Shown here in pieces: positions 1 through 7,657 of a stretch of DNA of 40,393 bases (the stretch's first letter is position 1; each line of letters starts with the position of its first letter). The notes below the pieces were generated by a model. The model had not been told where the DNA came from. It saw only the letters and a list, made by a program, of their open reading frames with translations, and ran no database searches. The stretch is from Erwinia pyrifoliae DSM 12163. Lineage in GTDB: Bacteria; Pseudomonadota; Gammaproteobacteria; Enterobacterales; Enterobacteriaceae. The stretch is from positions 3,214,004 to 3,254,396 of the forward strand of contig NC_017390.1 of NCBI RefSeq assembly GCF_000026985.1. Direction: 5' to 3'. The position numbers and the translations under genes were made by a program.

Positions 1-441
1 GAAAAGCAGGTCTACCAGAACTTCTATAATCAGGCGCTGACGGAAAGCCAGTTCGGCACGGGGGGGAAAGTGCAACAGGCCATCCAGGCCGCCACGGCGG
101 CGGTGCAGGGCCTGGCGGGCGGCAATATCGCGCAGGCGATGGCGGGCGGAGCGGCACCGTATCTGGCGGAGGTCATTCATAAAATGACCGAGGACAAGAC
201 GGTGCCCGGCGGTATCAACGTTGAAGCAAACCTGATGGCGCACGCGGTACTGGGTGCGGTGGTGGCACAGACGAGCGGTCACTCCGCTCCTCTGCTAAAC
301 CATTTCCAAACTGATGGTTTAGCCAGTCCTGTTTACAGCGTTGATCAGCTGCTTTATCAATATGAAGAAACGGGATGTCCCCCTCTCTGGTACTTACGGC
401 ACGCTTATGCCACCGCTCAGAGGTTTCATCCGGGCGGCTGA
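1..441 (+). pseudogene. 3' fragment of a CdiA/filamentous haemagglutinin-like protein
   Basis: The frame is open from the first base of the window, so the gene starts outside it. Residues from about 24 to 93 have the Ala/Gly-rich pre-toxin character of CdiA-type two-partner secretion exoproteins: AIQAATAAVQGLAGG, then GGAAPYLAEVIHKMT, then ANLMAHAVLGAVVAQTSG. In intact family members this is followed by more repeats, a VENN-type motif and a C-terminal toxin. Here similarity stops just after QTSG (about base 285), and a 50-residue tail I do not recognise runs to a TGA at 439-441. No VENN motif, toxin domain or immunity gene follows. I read it as a truncated remnant, perhaps a decayed cdiA end. 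It could instead be an orphan fragment left by recombination. The family call is fairly sure; pseudogene status depends on sequence upstream of the window. Confidence 0.6.
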
Positions 442-984
442 ATTAGCCCGACATTAACATGTATCACCTTACTCTGGGCAATCGCCTTTCCTCTTCGTAT
501 CTGATATTTATCCCTGCCAGCAAGCAGCCTGATGACCTGCTGTTACTCCGTTGACATGAAAACCGTTAACGTTTGTGGGTCAGTCATAACGGCTAAACGA
601 CAGAATGCGTGCAGGGGCTCTGGCCGTGAGAAAGGGAATGATCTTATAACCCGCGAAGAGAACTTCACGTCAATAAATAACAGCATTTCCGCATTTGATA
701 TCGTTAACATTAAAGCCTGCGCTTTAATAAAGAGAAAAACTTAACAAAGAAATTACTTAAATAACTCCAAATATAATTATTAGCGCAAAGCCAACCCCTT
801 TACTCTTTATAAAACATTTGATAGATTTTCTTTCGCGCAGCGTGAATTAACCTCATCGCCCCAACATAGCAGGCATTAGCGAAAAGGCTTACCGTTTTTT
901 TGCGTTATCTTATTAAACTATGAGATAGCGAGACAAACGCCTCTGTAAAGAGGGAACTTCAAAATAAGCAATAAGGATATAGTA
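442..984. other. Intergenic stretch, no supported gene
   Basis: This 543-base gap separates the haemagglutinin fragment from the Ail-like gene. From about 640 onward it is visibly AT-rich, unlike the neighbouring core genes, which suggests transferred or decayed DNA. A 70-codon open frame at 532-744 has no recognisable product and no convincing ribosome site, so I do not call it. The promoter of the Ail-like gene probably lies in the last 100 bases, but I could not pick a convincing -35/-10 pair. Confidence 0.5.
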
Positions 985-1542
985 ATGAAAGTAAAAGTTA
1001 TGGCAGTGATTTTGGCCTTAAGCGCTCTGCAAGCCAGCTTGCTGGTGCATGCAGACAGTCATGCTCTATCGATCGGCTATGCGCAAAGCCGGGTGCAGGA
1101 TTTTAAAAATCTGCGGGGTGTTAACCTCAAGTATCGCTATGAGCCGAATTCTTTACTTGGCGTCATCACGTCATTCAGCTATATGTCTGCTGGAGGACAC
1201 GAGTTTGATTCGCTCAGCTGGGGGGACACATATTACGACGACCGTATAAAAGTAAAATACTATTCGTTACTTATCGGTCCGTCTTATCGAATTAACAAAT
1301 ATGTTTCACTTTATGCCGTTAGTGGTTTAGGTAGCAGTAAATTAGATCTCACACAGAACTACCGCCATACTAATTATACCTATACTGAACACACGGCTAG
1401 CAACACGACTTCATTTGCTTATGGTGCAGGTGTACAGATTAACCCTCTGAAAAATATTGCCATCGATATTAGCTATGAAAAAAGTAAAATCAATGCAAAA
1501 AAAATCAATGGCTTTAGTATGGGCATTGGCTATCATTTCTAA
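985..1542 (+). CDS. Ail/Lom family outer-membrane beta-barrel protein
   Basis: This 185-residue protein has a signal peptide (basic MKVKVMAV start, hydrophobic core, cleavage likely after HA at about residue 23). The mature part has alternating beta-barrel segments and the typical GVNLKYRYE stretch near residues 44-52. It ends GIGYHF, with the terminal aromatic residue expected for assembly by the Bam machinery. Length and layout fit the eight-stranded Ail/OmpX/PagC/Lom family, whose members act in adhesion, serum resistance or stress. The start is supported by AAGGA about 8 bases upstream of ATG. The gene is richer in A+T than the core genes and lies beside a toxin-protein remnant, which suggests horizontal transfer. 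Which family member it matches, and what it binds, cannot be told from sequence. Confidence 0.85.
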   Translation: MKVKVMAVILALSALQASLLVHADSHALSIGYAQSRVQDFKNLRGVNLKYRYEPNSLLGVITSFSYMSAGGHEFDSLSWGDTYYDDRIKVKYYSLLIGPSYRINKYVSLYAVSGLGSSKLDLTQNYRHTNYTYTEHTASNTTSFAYGAGVQINPLKNIAIDISYEKSKINAKKINGFSMGIGYHF

Positions 1543-1583
1543 ATGCAATCGCTGCCATGCCCACCGTGGACAGAGGGAACTAA

Positions 1584-1628
1584 AATAAAAAAAGCCACAG
1601 GATGCTGATGTCAAACTGAGCATCCTGT
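1584..1628 (-). terminator. Intrinsic terminator downstream of bisC
   Basis: ACAGGATGCT (1597-1606) pairs with AGCATCCTGT (1619-1628) around a 12-base loop. Read on the minus strand, the hairpin is followed by GGC and seven T residues and then more T/A. This fits termination of leftward transcription from the reductase gene. On the plus strand there is no T tract, so it is a poor terminator for the Ail-like gene. Confidence 0.7.
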
Positions 1629-1711
1629 CCATACAATTCCGTTGCGCCTGTACTTTTCATAAAATATCAGAAAAAATTAATTCGCTTTTCAATCTGCTGA
1701 ACATACCTTAC

Positions 1712-1806
1712 CTTGCAAGCACCTGCGTTTTCCGCAACACAAAATCTAATGTCGATGCTTACCCAAAAAGGGGGTTAACTGATGGCGGCAATAAAAAGAT
1801 GCCGCC
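1712..1806 (+). pseudogene. Vestigial galR promoter and first codons
   Basis: Bases 1712-1786 align without gaps to 4201-4275, the control region and start codon of galR: about 55 of 75 positions match by hand count. The match includes TTTCCGCAACAC, the operator half GCTTACCCA, and ATGGC. After the ATG (1782), one extra base restores M-A-A-I-K-D-A-A-R, close to GalR's M-A-T-I-K-D-V-A-R. Similarity then fades at the 3' end of the reductase gene. This is therefore a decayed copy of the galR front end in the same orientation, left on the other side of bisC. The operator equivalent (1749-1764) keeps its right half only. No protein is made from it as far as I can see. Confidence 0.7.
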
Positions 1807-1814
1807 AGATGCAA

Positions 1815-4091
1815 TTAGCCCATTGCAGACGTCGCTTTCCTGATTTCCACCAGGCAGCTCATGGCATTGGGGCCTTGAGTCAGTGACGAGGTGCCGATAT
1901 CCAGCGTCAGTACATTCGGATTGCCTGCACGGTCGTAAGGCCGCCACGCCTGGCCAAAACCGGGATCAAACCAGGCTCCGGTGGCGATAAGCACCACCTG
2001 CGGGCATACGCCATCGCTAATACGCACACCGGCCTGCATACGTCCGCGATCGTTAAAGACATTAATAACATCACCGTCGCTGATGCCGCGCGCTTCTGCA
2101 TCCTGCGGGTGCATTAACAGGGTTTCACGTCCGGCGGTTTTGTTGGCCTGTACGCCGGGCGTGGCATCCATCTGGCTATGCAGACGGTCATGGGGCTGAA
2201 TCGAAATCATATGCAGCGGGAAGCGCTGGCCAACTTCCGCCCCCAGCCACTCCTGCGGCGGCTGCCACTCCGGGTGCGGAGCGAAATCGGCCAGCCGGAA
2301 CCCCGCAATGGTTTCACTGAACAGTTCAATTTTGCCGCTGGCAGTGCTCACCGGATGCTCAAGCGGATTTTGGCGAAAATCCGCCATAAATACCCACGGC
2401 TTATCCGGCGGCGGGATCTCAACGTGGCCCTGCTGCCAGAAGGTATCGAACGCCGGAAAATCAATACCTTTGCCGGAATGAGCCTGCGCGCACTGTTGGT
2501 AAAGATGCTCTATCCACGCCATTTCATCGCGCTTTTCGGTAAAGCTGTCGCGATAACCAAGACGCTCCGCCAGATCGGCAAAAATATCAAAATCGTTGCG
2601 CGCCTGATGCTGTGGCTCAATCGCCTGATGCATTGCAAATACAAAGCGGTCCTTCGACGATCCGCCAATATCATTGCGCTCCAGTGAGGTGGTCACCGGC
2701 AGCACGATATCCGCCATCTGCGCAGCAGGCGTCCAGACGATATCCTGCACCACCACCGTATCAGGGCGTTGCCAGCCGGCAACCAGACGGTTGAGCTGCT
2801 GATGATGGTGGAAAGGATTCCCACCCGCCCAGTGGATCAGATGGATATCCGGGTAAGTATGGCTTTCCCCCAGGAAGCGATATTCCGTGCCGGGATTGAG
2901 CAGCATATCGCTGATGCGCGCCACCGGAATTGCCTGACTGGCAATCGGGTTCACGCCGGTAGACATCAACGGAGAAGGCCCCTCCGTGCGCGGGTTGCCC
3001 ACGCTGTTCATTGAACCGTGGCCGAAGGAGAAGCCCGCCCCCGGCAGACCCGGCTGGCCAAGCATCGATGAAAGCGCAATCATCATCCAGTATGGTTGCT
3101 CACCACGGTGGGCGCGCTGTACTGCATAGGAGCAGGTAATAAAGCTGCGTTTGCCGCACAGCTGCCGCGCCAGCAGGGCGATACGCGCTGCCGGGATAGC
3201 GGTGATTGCACTGGCCCACTGCGGGGTTTTCGGCTGGCCGTCACTCTCACCCAGCAGGTAACCACGCAGCTGCGGATAGCCCACACAGTGCGATTGCAGG
3301 AAAGCGTTATCAACCGCGCCGAGGCGTTCGATTTCGTAGCCGATCGCCAGCATCAGCGCCACGTCGGTATTTGGGCGGATCGGGATCCACTCTGCGTTAA
3401 CAAATTCCGGGCAGTCGTCACGCATCGGGCTGATATTGATAACCGACGTGCCTTTTGCCGCCAGCTGCAGCAGCGCGGGCTTCAGGCTGTGCTCTCCCGC
3501 CCCGCCGGACGCCATCTGGCCATTTTTCAGCGCCAGCCCGCCAAAGGCGATAAACAGCTCACAGTGTTCCACCACGCTGGGCCAGTCGGTGACGCGCCCG
3601 GTCAGCGGCATATAAGTCCCTATCACATAAGGCAGAAAAAACTGTGCCGCTCCCCAGCTGTAATTACCCTGCTGGTCAATGCCGCCACCGCCAAGGTTAT
3701 AAAAGCGTCTGACCAGCGTGCGTGCGTGGTTAACGCGCCCGGCAGATGACCATCCGTAGGAGCCGCTAAAGATGCCGCTGGCACCATAACGCTCACGCAC
3801 CCGCCGGTTTTCATCCGCCACCAGGTCAAGCGCGGTTTCCCAGTCTACCGCGACAAAATCCTCACGCCCGCGCAGAGTTCTGTCACTTTTTTCGCGTGAC
3901 TTAAGCCACGAGCGGCGCACCATCGGCTGACGAATGCGCTTATCCGAATAAACCAGTTCGGGGATGGAATTAAGCAGGGGGGACGGATCCCGGTCGGCAA
4001 AAAAAGGCTCACATCGCAGCAGTTTTCCCTTTGCGACAACGGCGCTGAAAGCCCCCCAATGGGCGAGATGTGGCACTTTTTTGATCGTCAT
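1815..4091 (-). CDS. bisC: Molybdopterin S/N-oxide reductase, BisC/TorA type
   Basis: This 758-residue enzyme belongs to the DMSO reductase family of Mo-bis-MGD enzymes. It has an HWGAF start, the cofactor segment GSYGWSSAGR at about 110-119 with Ser116 as likely molybdenum ligand, IHWAGGNPFHHHQQ near the middle, the metal-site stretch MADIVLPVTTSLERND, and a C-terminal molydopterin-binding domain with HPQDAEARGISDGDVI. There is no twin-arginine signal peptide and no N-terminal Cys cluster. It therefore resembles cytoplasmic biotin sulfoxide/methionine sulfoxide reductase BisC more than periplasmic TorA or DmsA. The exact substrate is inferred. The gene is divergent from galR, and its 3' end abuts the galR vestige, so it looks like an addition to this locus. 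A Mo-free loss-of-function form is not suggested: the frame is intact. Confidence 0.8.
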   Translation of the reverse strand: MTIKKVPHLAHWGAFSAVVAKGKLLRCEPFFADRDPSPLLNSIPELVYSDKRIRQPMVRRSWLKSREKSDRTLRGREDFVAVDWETALDLVADENRRVRERYGASGIFSGSYGWSSAGRVNHARTLVRRFYNLGGGGIDQQGNYSWGAAQFFLPYVIGTYMPLTGRVTDWPSVVEHCELFIAFGGLALKNGQMASGGAGEHSLKPALLQLAAKGTSVINISPMRDDCPEFVNAEWIPIRPNTDVALMLAIGYEIERLGAVDNAFLQSHCVGYPQLRGYLLGESDGQPKTPQWASAITAIPAARIALLARQLCGKRSFITCSYAVQRAHRGEQPYWMMIALSSMLGQPGLPGAGFSFGHGSMNSVGNPRTEGPSPLMSTGVNPIASQAIPVARISDMLLNPGTEYRFLGESHTYPDIHLIHWAGGNPFHHHQQLNRLVAGWQRPDTVVVQDIVWTPAAQMADIVLPVTTSLERNDIGGSSKDRFVFAMHQAIEPQHQARNDFDIFADLAERLGYRDSFTEKRDEMAWIEHLYQQCAQAHSGKGIDFPAFDTFWQQGHVEIPPPDKPWVFMADFRQNPLEHPVSTASGKIELFSETIAGFRLADFAPHPEWQPPQEWLGAEVGQRFPLHMISIQPHDRLHSQMDATPGVQANKTAGRETLLMHPQDAEARGISDGDVINVFNDRGRMQAGVRISDGVCPQVVLIATGAWFDPGFGQAWRPYDRAGNPNVLTLDIGTSSLTQGPNAMSCLVEIRKATSAMG

Positions 4092-4237
4092 GGCAGGTTC
4101 CGTTAGACAGTTTTTTTTGCCGAATCAGAGTAGCATTTTTCACGAAGTCGTAGCACGCACCGTTTATCTTCAGAATGGGCGTCGGGGCTATACTGGCAGG
4201 CTTGCAGTCACCGACGCTTTCCGCAACACTAAGTAAA

Positions 4238-4253
4238 ATGTAAACGCTTACCC
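4238..4253 (+). promoter_or_regulatory. GalR-type operator upstream of galR
   Basis: ATGTAAACGCTTACCC matches the GalR/GalS operator pattern GTGTAANCGNTTACAC except at the first position and the second-to-last. It has the central CG step and the TAA...TTA arms expected of a LacI-family site. It ends 17 bases before the galR start codon, the right place for autorepression. A possible -10, TATACT, lies at 4189-4194; I do not see a strong -35. Confidence 0.7.
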
Positions 4254-4270
4254 AGGAAGGTTTTTCATCG

Positions 4271-5275
4271 ATGGCCACGATAAAGGATGTTGCCAGGCTC
4301 GCGGGCGTTTCGGTAGCCACCGTATCCCGCGTGATTAATCACTCGCCTAAAGCCAGTGAAAGTTCCCGCCTTGCCGTCACCAGCGCGATGGCGTCTTTAC
4401 AGTATCACCCCAACGCCAACGCCCGTGCGCTTGCACAGCAGACCACCGAAACGATCGGGCTGGCGGTAGGTGATGTCTCCGATCCCTTTTTTGGCGCGAT
4501 GGTAAAATCGGTGGACGAAGTCGCCTGGCAGACCGGTAACTTCTTGCTGATTGGTAATGGCTATCACGATGAGCAAAAAGAGCGCCAGGCGGTTGAGCAA
4601 TTAATCCGCCACCGCTGCGCTGCACTGGTGGTTCATGCCAAAAAGATCCCTGATGAACATCTGCTGTCGCTGATGGGGCAGATCCCCGGCATGGTGCTGC
4701 TGAACCGCGTGCTGCCGGGGTTTGAAACACGATGCATCGCGTTGGATGACCGCTACGGCTGCTGGCTGGCAACGCGTTATCTTATCCAGCAGGGGCACCA
4801 GAATATTGCGTTTATCTGCTCGAATCACGCCATCTCCGATGCCAGCGATCGCCTGCAGGGCTACCACGATGCGCTGAAGCAGCACAACCTGCCGTGTCAC
4901 GATCGGCTGGTCGCCTTTGGTGAGCCGGACGAAATCGGCGGCGAACAGGCGATGACCGAGCTGCTCGGCCAGGGCAAAACCTTTAGCGCCGTCGCCTGTT
5001 ACAACGATTCAATGGCGGCCGGGGCGCTGGCGGTACTGAGCGATAACGGCGTGCGGGTACCGGAAGAGATGTCGCTAACCGGTTTCGATGATGTGCTGGT
5101 TTCGCGCTATGTTCGCCCGCGCCTGACGACGATCCGCTACCCTATTGTGAATATGGCTCAGCAGGCGGCCATATTAGCGCTGGCGCTGGCTCACGGCCAG
5201 CCGCTGCCGGAAGTGACTAACCTGTTCAGCCCAACGCTGGTACGCCGCCATTCGGTGGCTGCGCCGCCGGGCTAA
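4271..5275 (+). CDS. galR: LacI-family transcriptional regulator GalR
   Basis: This 334-residue repressor begins with the LacI helix-turn-helix TIKDVARLAGVSVATVSRVI (residues 3-22). It continues with a hinge helix (NANARALAQQ) and a periplasmic-binding-protein-like sugar domain, with SDPFFGAMVKSVDE near 70 and TGFDDVLVSRYVRP near 274. GalR represses galactose transport and use genes and is relieved by galactose. The symbol rests on sequence resemblance and on the convergent neighbour lysA, the same arrangement as E. coli galR-lysA-lysR. The ATG follows an AGGAAGG stretch about 9 bases upstream. A GalR-like operator lies just before the gene, so it is probably autoregulated. galS is the alternative paralogue, but synteny favours galR. 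Confidence 0.88.
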   Translation: MATIKDVARLAGVSVATVSRVINHSPKASESSRLAVTSAMASLQYHPNANARALAQQTTETIGLAVGDVSDPFFGAMVKSVDEVAWQTGNFLLIGNGYHDEQKERQAVEQLIRHRCAALVVHAKKIPDEHLLSLMGQIPGMVLLNRVLPGFETRCIALDDRYGCWLATRYLIQQGHQNIAFICSNHAISDASDRLQGYHDALKQHNLPCHDRLVAFGEPDEIGGEQAMTELLGQGKTFSAVACYNDSMAAGALAVLSDNGVRVPEEMSLTGFDDVLVSRYVRPRLTTIRYPIVNMAQQAAILALALAHGQPLPEVTNLFSPTLVRRHSVAAPPG

Positions 5276-5357
5276 TTGCACCCGGCCTCTCACCCTGAGG
5301 CAACCGCCAGCCACTCATGGCGCAGCTTCCCCGGCCGCGCAGTCAACTCAGAGGCGG

Positions 5358-6611
5358 TTAAAGCTCCAGCGCCAGCAGCTCGGCCACGGTTTGCGCACGG
5401 CGGATCTGGCGCGGCTGGCCGTTTTCAAACAACACTTCCGGCAATAGCGGGCGGCTGTTGTAGTTGGATGACATTGAGGCGCCATAAGCTCCGGTATCAT
5501 GGAATACCAGATAATCGCCCACCTGCACTGCAGGTAGCGCGCGGGTTTCCACCTTGCCGCCTTCCAACTGGGTAAATACGTCGCCGGATTCGCACAGCGG
5601 CCCGGCCACCACGCTTTCCACGCTATTCATCTCATCCAGCGCCCGGCCATCGCCCGCTATCGCAGAGATATGATGGTAGCTGCCGTACATCGACGGACGC
5701 ATCAGATCGTTAAATCCGGCATCGACTAAAACAAAGTGACGGCTACCCATATTTTTGACCGCCCGTACCTGGCTTACCAGCACGCCGGATTCCGCCACCA
5801 GATAACGGCCCGGTTCTATTTCCAGCTTCACCGGGTGGCCAAGATGACGTTCCACGCGCTGACGCGCCGCGTCCCACAGGCCAAAATAGTGCCGGGTATC
5901 AATGGTCTCTTCACCAAAATGATACGGGACCGACAGCCCGCCACCCGCCGAGATCGCCTGCAAATCCTGACCAAAGTTAACGACCTGATTCACCATCGCA
6001 TCACAGACCTGCTCCAGGTGCGCGTAGTCCACGCCGGAACCGATATGCATATGAATGCCGACCAGCTTGAGCTGATATTTCTGCATCGCCTCCAGCGCCA
6101 GCGCCATATCCTCATGCCAGATGCCGTGCTTGCTGTTCTCGCCGCCGGTATTGGTTTTCTGACTGTGACCGTGGCCAAAACCCGGGTTGACGCGCAGCCA
6201 GACAGGGTGCCCGGCAGAGACCTGACCGAGCTGATGCAGCATATCGACAGAACCGGCGTTCACCGGCACTTTCAGTTCGGCAACCCTTGCCAGCGTCGCC
6301 TCGTCGAGCAGATCGGCGGTAAATACAATCTCATCGCCCCCCGCCTGATACCCGGCGGCCAGCGCACGCTCGATTTCGCCCAGCGATACCGAATCGACCT
6401 TCACGCCCGCCGCCCGCATCAGGCGCAGAATATGAACGTTAGAACAGGCTTTCTGCGCAAAACGCACCACGTCGAACTGCTGTAGCTGGCTGATGCGTTC
6501 GCTGATGATGCTGGCGTCATATGCCCACAATGGTCCGGCATAACGGCGCGCCAGCGGCAGCAGATTTTCCCCTGTCAGGGCGGTGGTGGTATCGGTAAGC
6601 AAGCGCGGCAT
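5358..6611 (-). CDS. lysA: Diaminopimelate decarboxylase
   Basis: LysA decarboxylates meso-diaminopimelate to L-lysine, the last step of lysine synthesis, using pyridoxal phosphate. The protein is 417 residues from the chosen start, close to the 420 of E. coli. Lys54 in VVRFAQKACSN is the PLP lysine. HMHIGSGVDY, SAGGGLSVPY and EPGRYLVAESG form the barrel cofactor site, and GPLCESGD carries the catalytic Cys of the partner subunit. The open frame extends 28 codons further upstream. I chose the ATG at 6609-6611 because GGAG lies 7 bases before it and the resulting N-terminus matches the family length. It is convergent with galR and divergent from its activator lysR. Confidence 0.95.
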   Translation of the reverse strand: MPRLLTDTTTALTGENLLPLARRYAGPLWAYDASIISERISQLQQFDVVRFAQKACSNVHILRLMRAAGVKVDSVSLGEIERALAAGYQAGGDEIVFTADLLDEATLARVAELKVPVNAGSVDMLHQLGQVSAGHPVWLRVNPGFGHGHSQKTNTGGENSKHGIWHEDMALALEAMQKYQLKLVGIHMHIGSGVDYAHLEQVCDAMVNQVVNFGQDLQAISAGGGLSVPYHFGEETIDTRHYFGLWDAARQRVERHLGHPVKLEIEPGRYLVAESGVLVSQVRAVKNMGSRHFVLVDAGFNDLMRPSMYGSYHHISAIAGDGRALDEMNSVESVVAGPLCESGDVFTQLEGGKVETRALPAVQVGDYLVFHDTGAYGASMSSNYNSRPLLPEVLFENGQPRQIRRAQTVAELLALEL

Positions 6612-6736
6612 AAAACGGTCTCCATAAGTTGATGGCGCTATTACGCCACAACATAAGTTGGGATAAAAATATCCGTTTTGCCATACTCTATTCATCCATG
6701 ATATGGATTAAACCTATTTTTGCACGGGAGTGAGAA
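6612..6736. promoter_or_regulatory. Divergent lysA-lysR control region
   Basis: In E. coli LysR activates lysA from this kind of shared region and represses itself. Visible symmetric elements are GGATA-N4-TATCC at 6661-6674 and ATCCAT-N3-ATGGAT at 6694-6708. ATAAGTTG occurs twice in direct orientation, at 6624-6631 and 6653-6660. These are the candidate LysR contact sites. Assignment of each element is inference. Confidence 0.5.
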
Positions 6737-7657
6737 ATGGCTGGGGTTACACTGCGCCATATCGAGATTTTTCATGCGGTGGTTACCACCGGTAATTTGA
6801 CCGAAGCGGCGGCGCTGCTGCACACCTCGCAGCCCACCGTCAGTCGCGAACTGGCCCGCTTTGAGAAGCTAATCGGCCTGCAGTTGTTTGAACGGGTACG
6901 CGGCCGGCTGCAGCCAACCGTACAGGGTCTGAGCCTGTTTGAAGAGGTGCAGCGATCCTGGTACGGGCTGGATCGCATTCTGAGCACGGCCGAAGGGCTG
7001 CGGCAATTTCGCCAGGGGGAGCTGTCGGTCGCCTGTTTGCCAGCCTTTGCCCAGTCGCTGCTGCCCCTGCTGTGCCAGCCATTTATGCAGCGCTACGCCG
7101 ATCTGAGCCTGAATATTATTCCGCAGGAGTCGCCGCTGCTGGAAGAGTGGCTGTCCGCCCAGCGCTATGACCTTGGGCTGACCGAAACCACGCATACCCC
7201 GGCAGGCACCGAGCGCCGCGCTCTGTTTACCGGCGATGAGGTCTGCGTGCTGCCACAGGGCCACCCGCTGGCCGCACACGACTGCCTGACCCCCCAGCAC
7301 TTCGCCAGCCAGAACTACATCAGTCTGTCACGCAGCGACAGCTACCGACAGTTGCTGGACGCGATGTTTAATGAACAAGGGGTGCAGCGGCGCATGGTAA
7401 TGGAAACGCACAGCGCAGCTTCCGTCTGTTGTATGGTCAGGGCGGGGGTCGGCGTGTCGATTGTCAACCCGCTGACGGCACTTGATTACGCCGACAGCGG
7501 AGTCGTCATACGGCGTTTCAGCATTGCGGTGCCGTTCACCGTCAGTTTGATCCGGCCACGCCACCGACCGGCATCAGCACTGGTTGATGCTTTCAGCCAG
7601 CATCTGCATCAACAGATTGGTCTGTTCAGCCAACGCCTGCAGTATCATCTCAATTAA
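6737..7657 (+). CDS. lysR: LysR, transcriptional activator of lysA
   Basis: This 306-residue LysR-type regulator has an N-terminal winged helix-turn-helix (LRHIEIFHAVVTTGNLTEAA, then HTSQPTVSRELARFE, residues 6-43) followed by a periplasmic-binding-like effector domain. The effector-domain stretches QESPLLEEWLSAQRYDLGLT and THSAASVCCMVRAGVGVSIV are near-identical to E. coli LysR from memory. It activates lysA in the absence of excess lysine. GGGAGTGAG before the ATG gives a good ribosome site. Its last 8 bases overlap the tail of the convergent MFS gene; in E. coli the racemase gene ygeA and araE lie here instead. Confidence 0.93.
   Translation: MAGVTLRHIEIFHAVVTTGNLTEAAALLHTSQPTVSRELARFEKLIGLQLFERVRGRLQPTVQGLSLFEEVQRSWYGLDRILSTAEGLRQFRQGELSVACLPAFAQSLLPLLCQPFMQRYADLSLNIIPQESPLLEEWLSAQRYDLGLTETTHTPAGTERRALFTGDEVCVLPQGHPLAAHDCLTPQHFASQNYISLSRSDSYRQLLDAMFNEQGVQRRMVMETHSAASVCCMVRAGVGVSIVNPLTALDYADSGVVIRRFSIAVPFTVSLIRPRHRPASALVDAFSQHLHQQIGLFSQRLQYHLN

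Noticed and set aside
532..744. 70-codon open frame before the Ail-like gene
   Set aside because: No ribosome site, no recognisable composition of a protein, and spans a base-composition change.
2178..2687. Long plus-strand open frame inside bisC
   Set aside because: Antisense shadow of a well-conserved gene; sequence is unlike any protein family.
1543..4270. OmrA/OmrB small RNAs, which flank galR in E. coli
   Set aside because: No CCCAGAGG-type 5' end followed by a terminator in either gap beside bisC.
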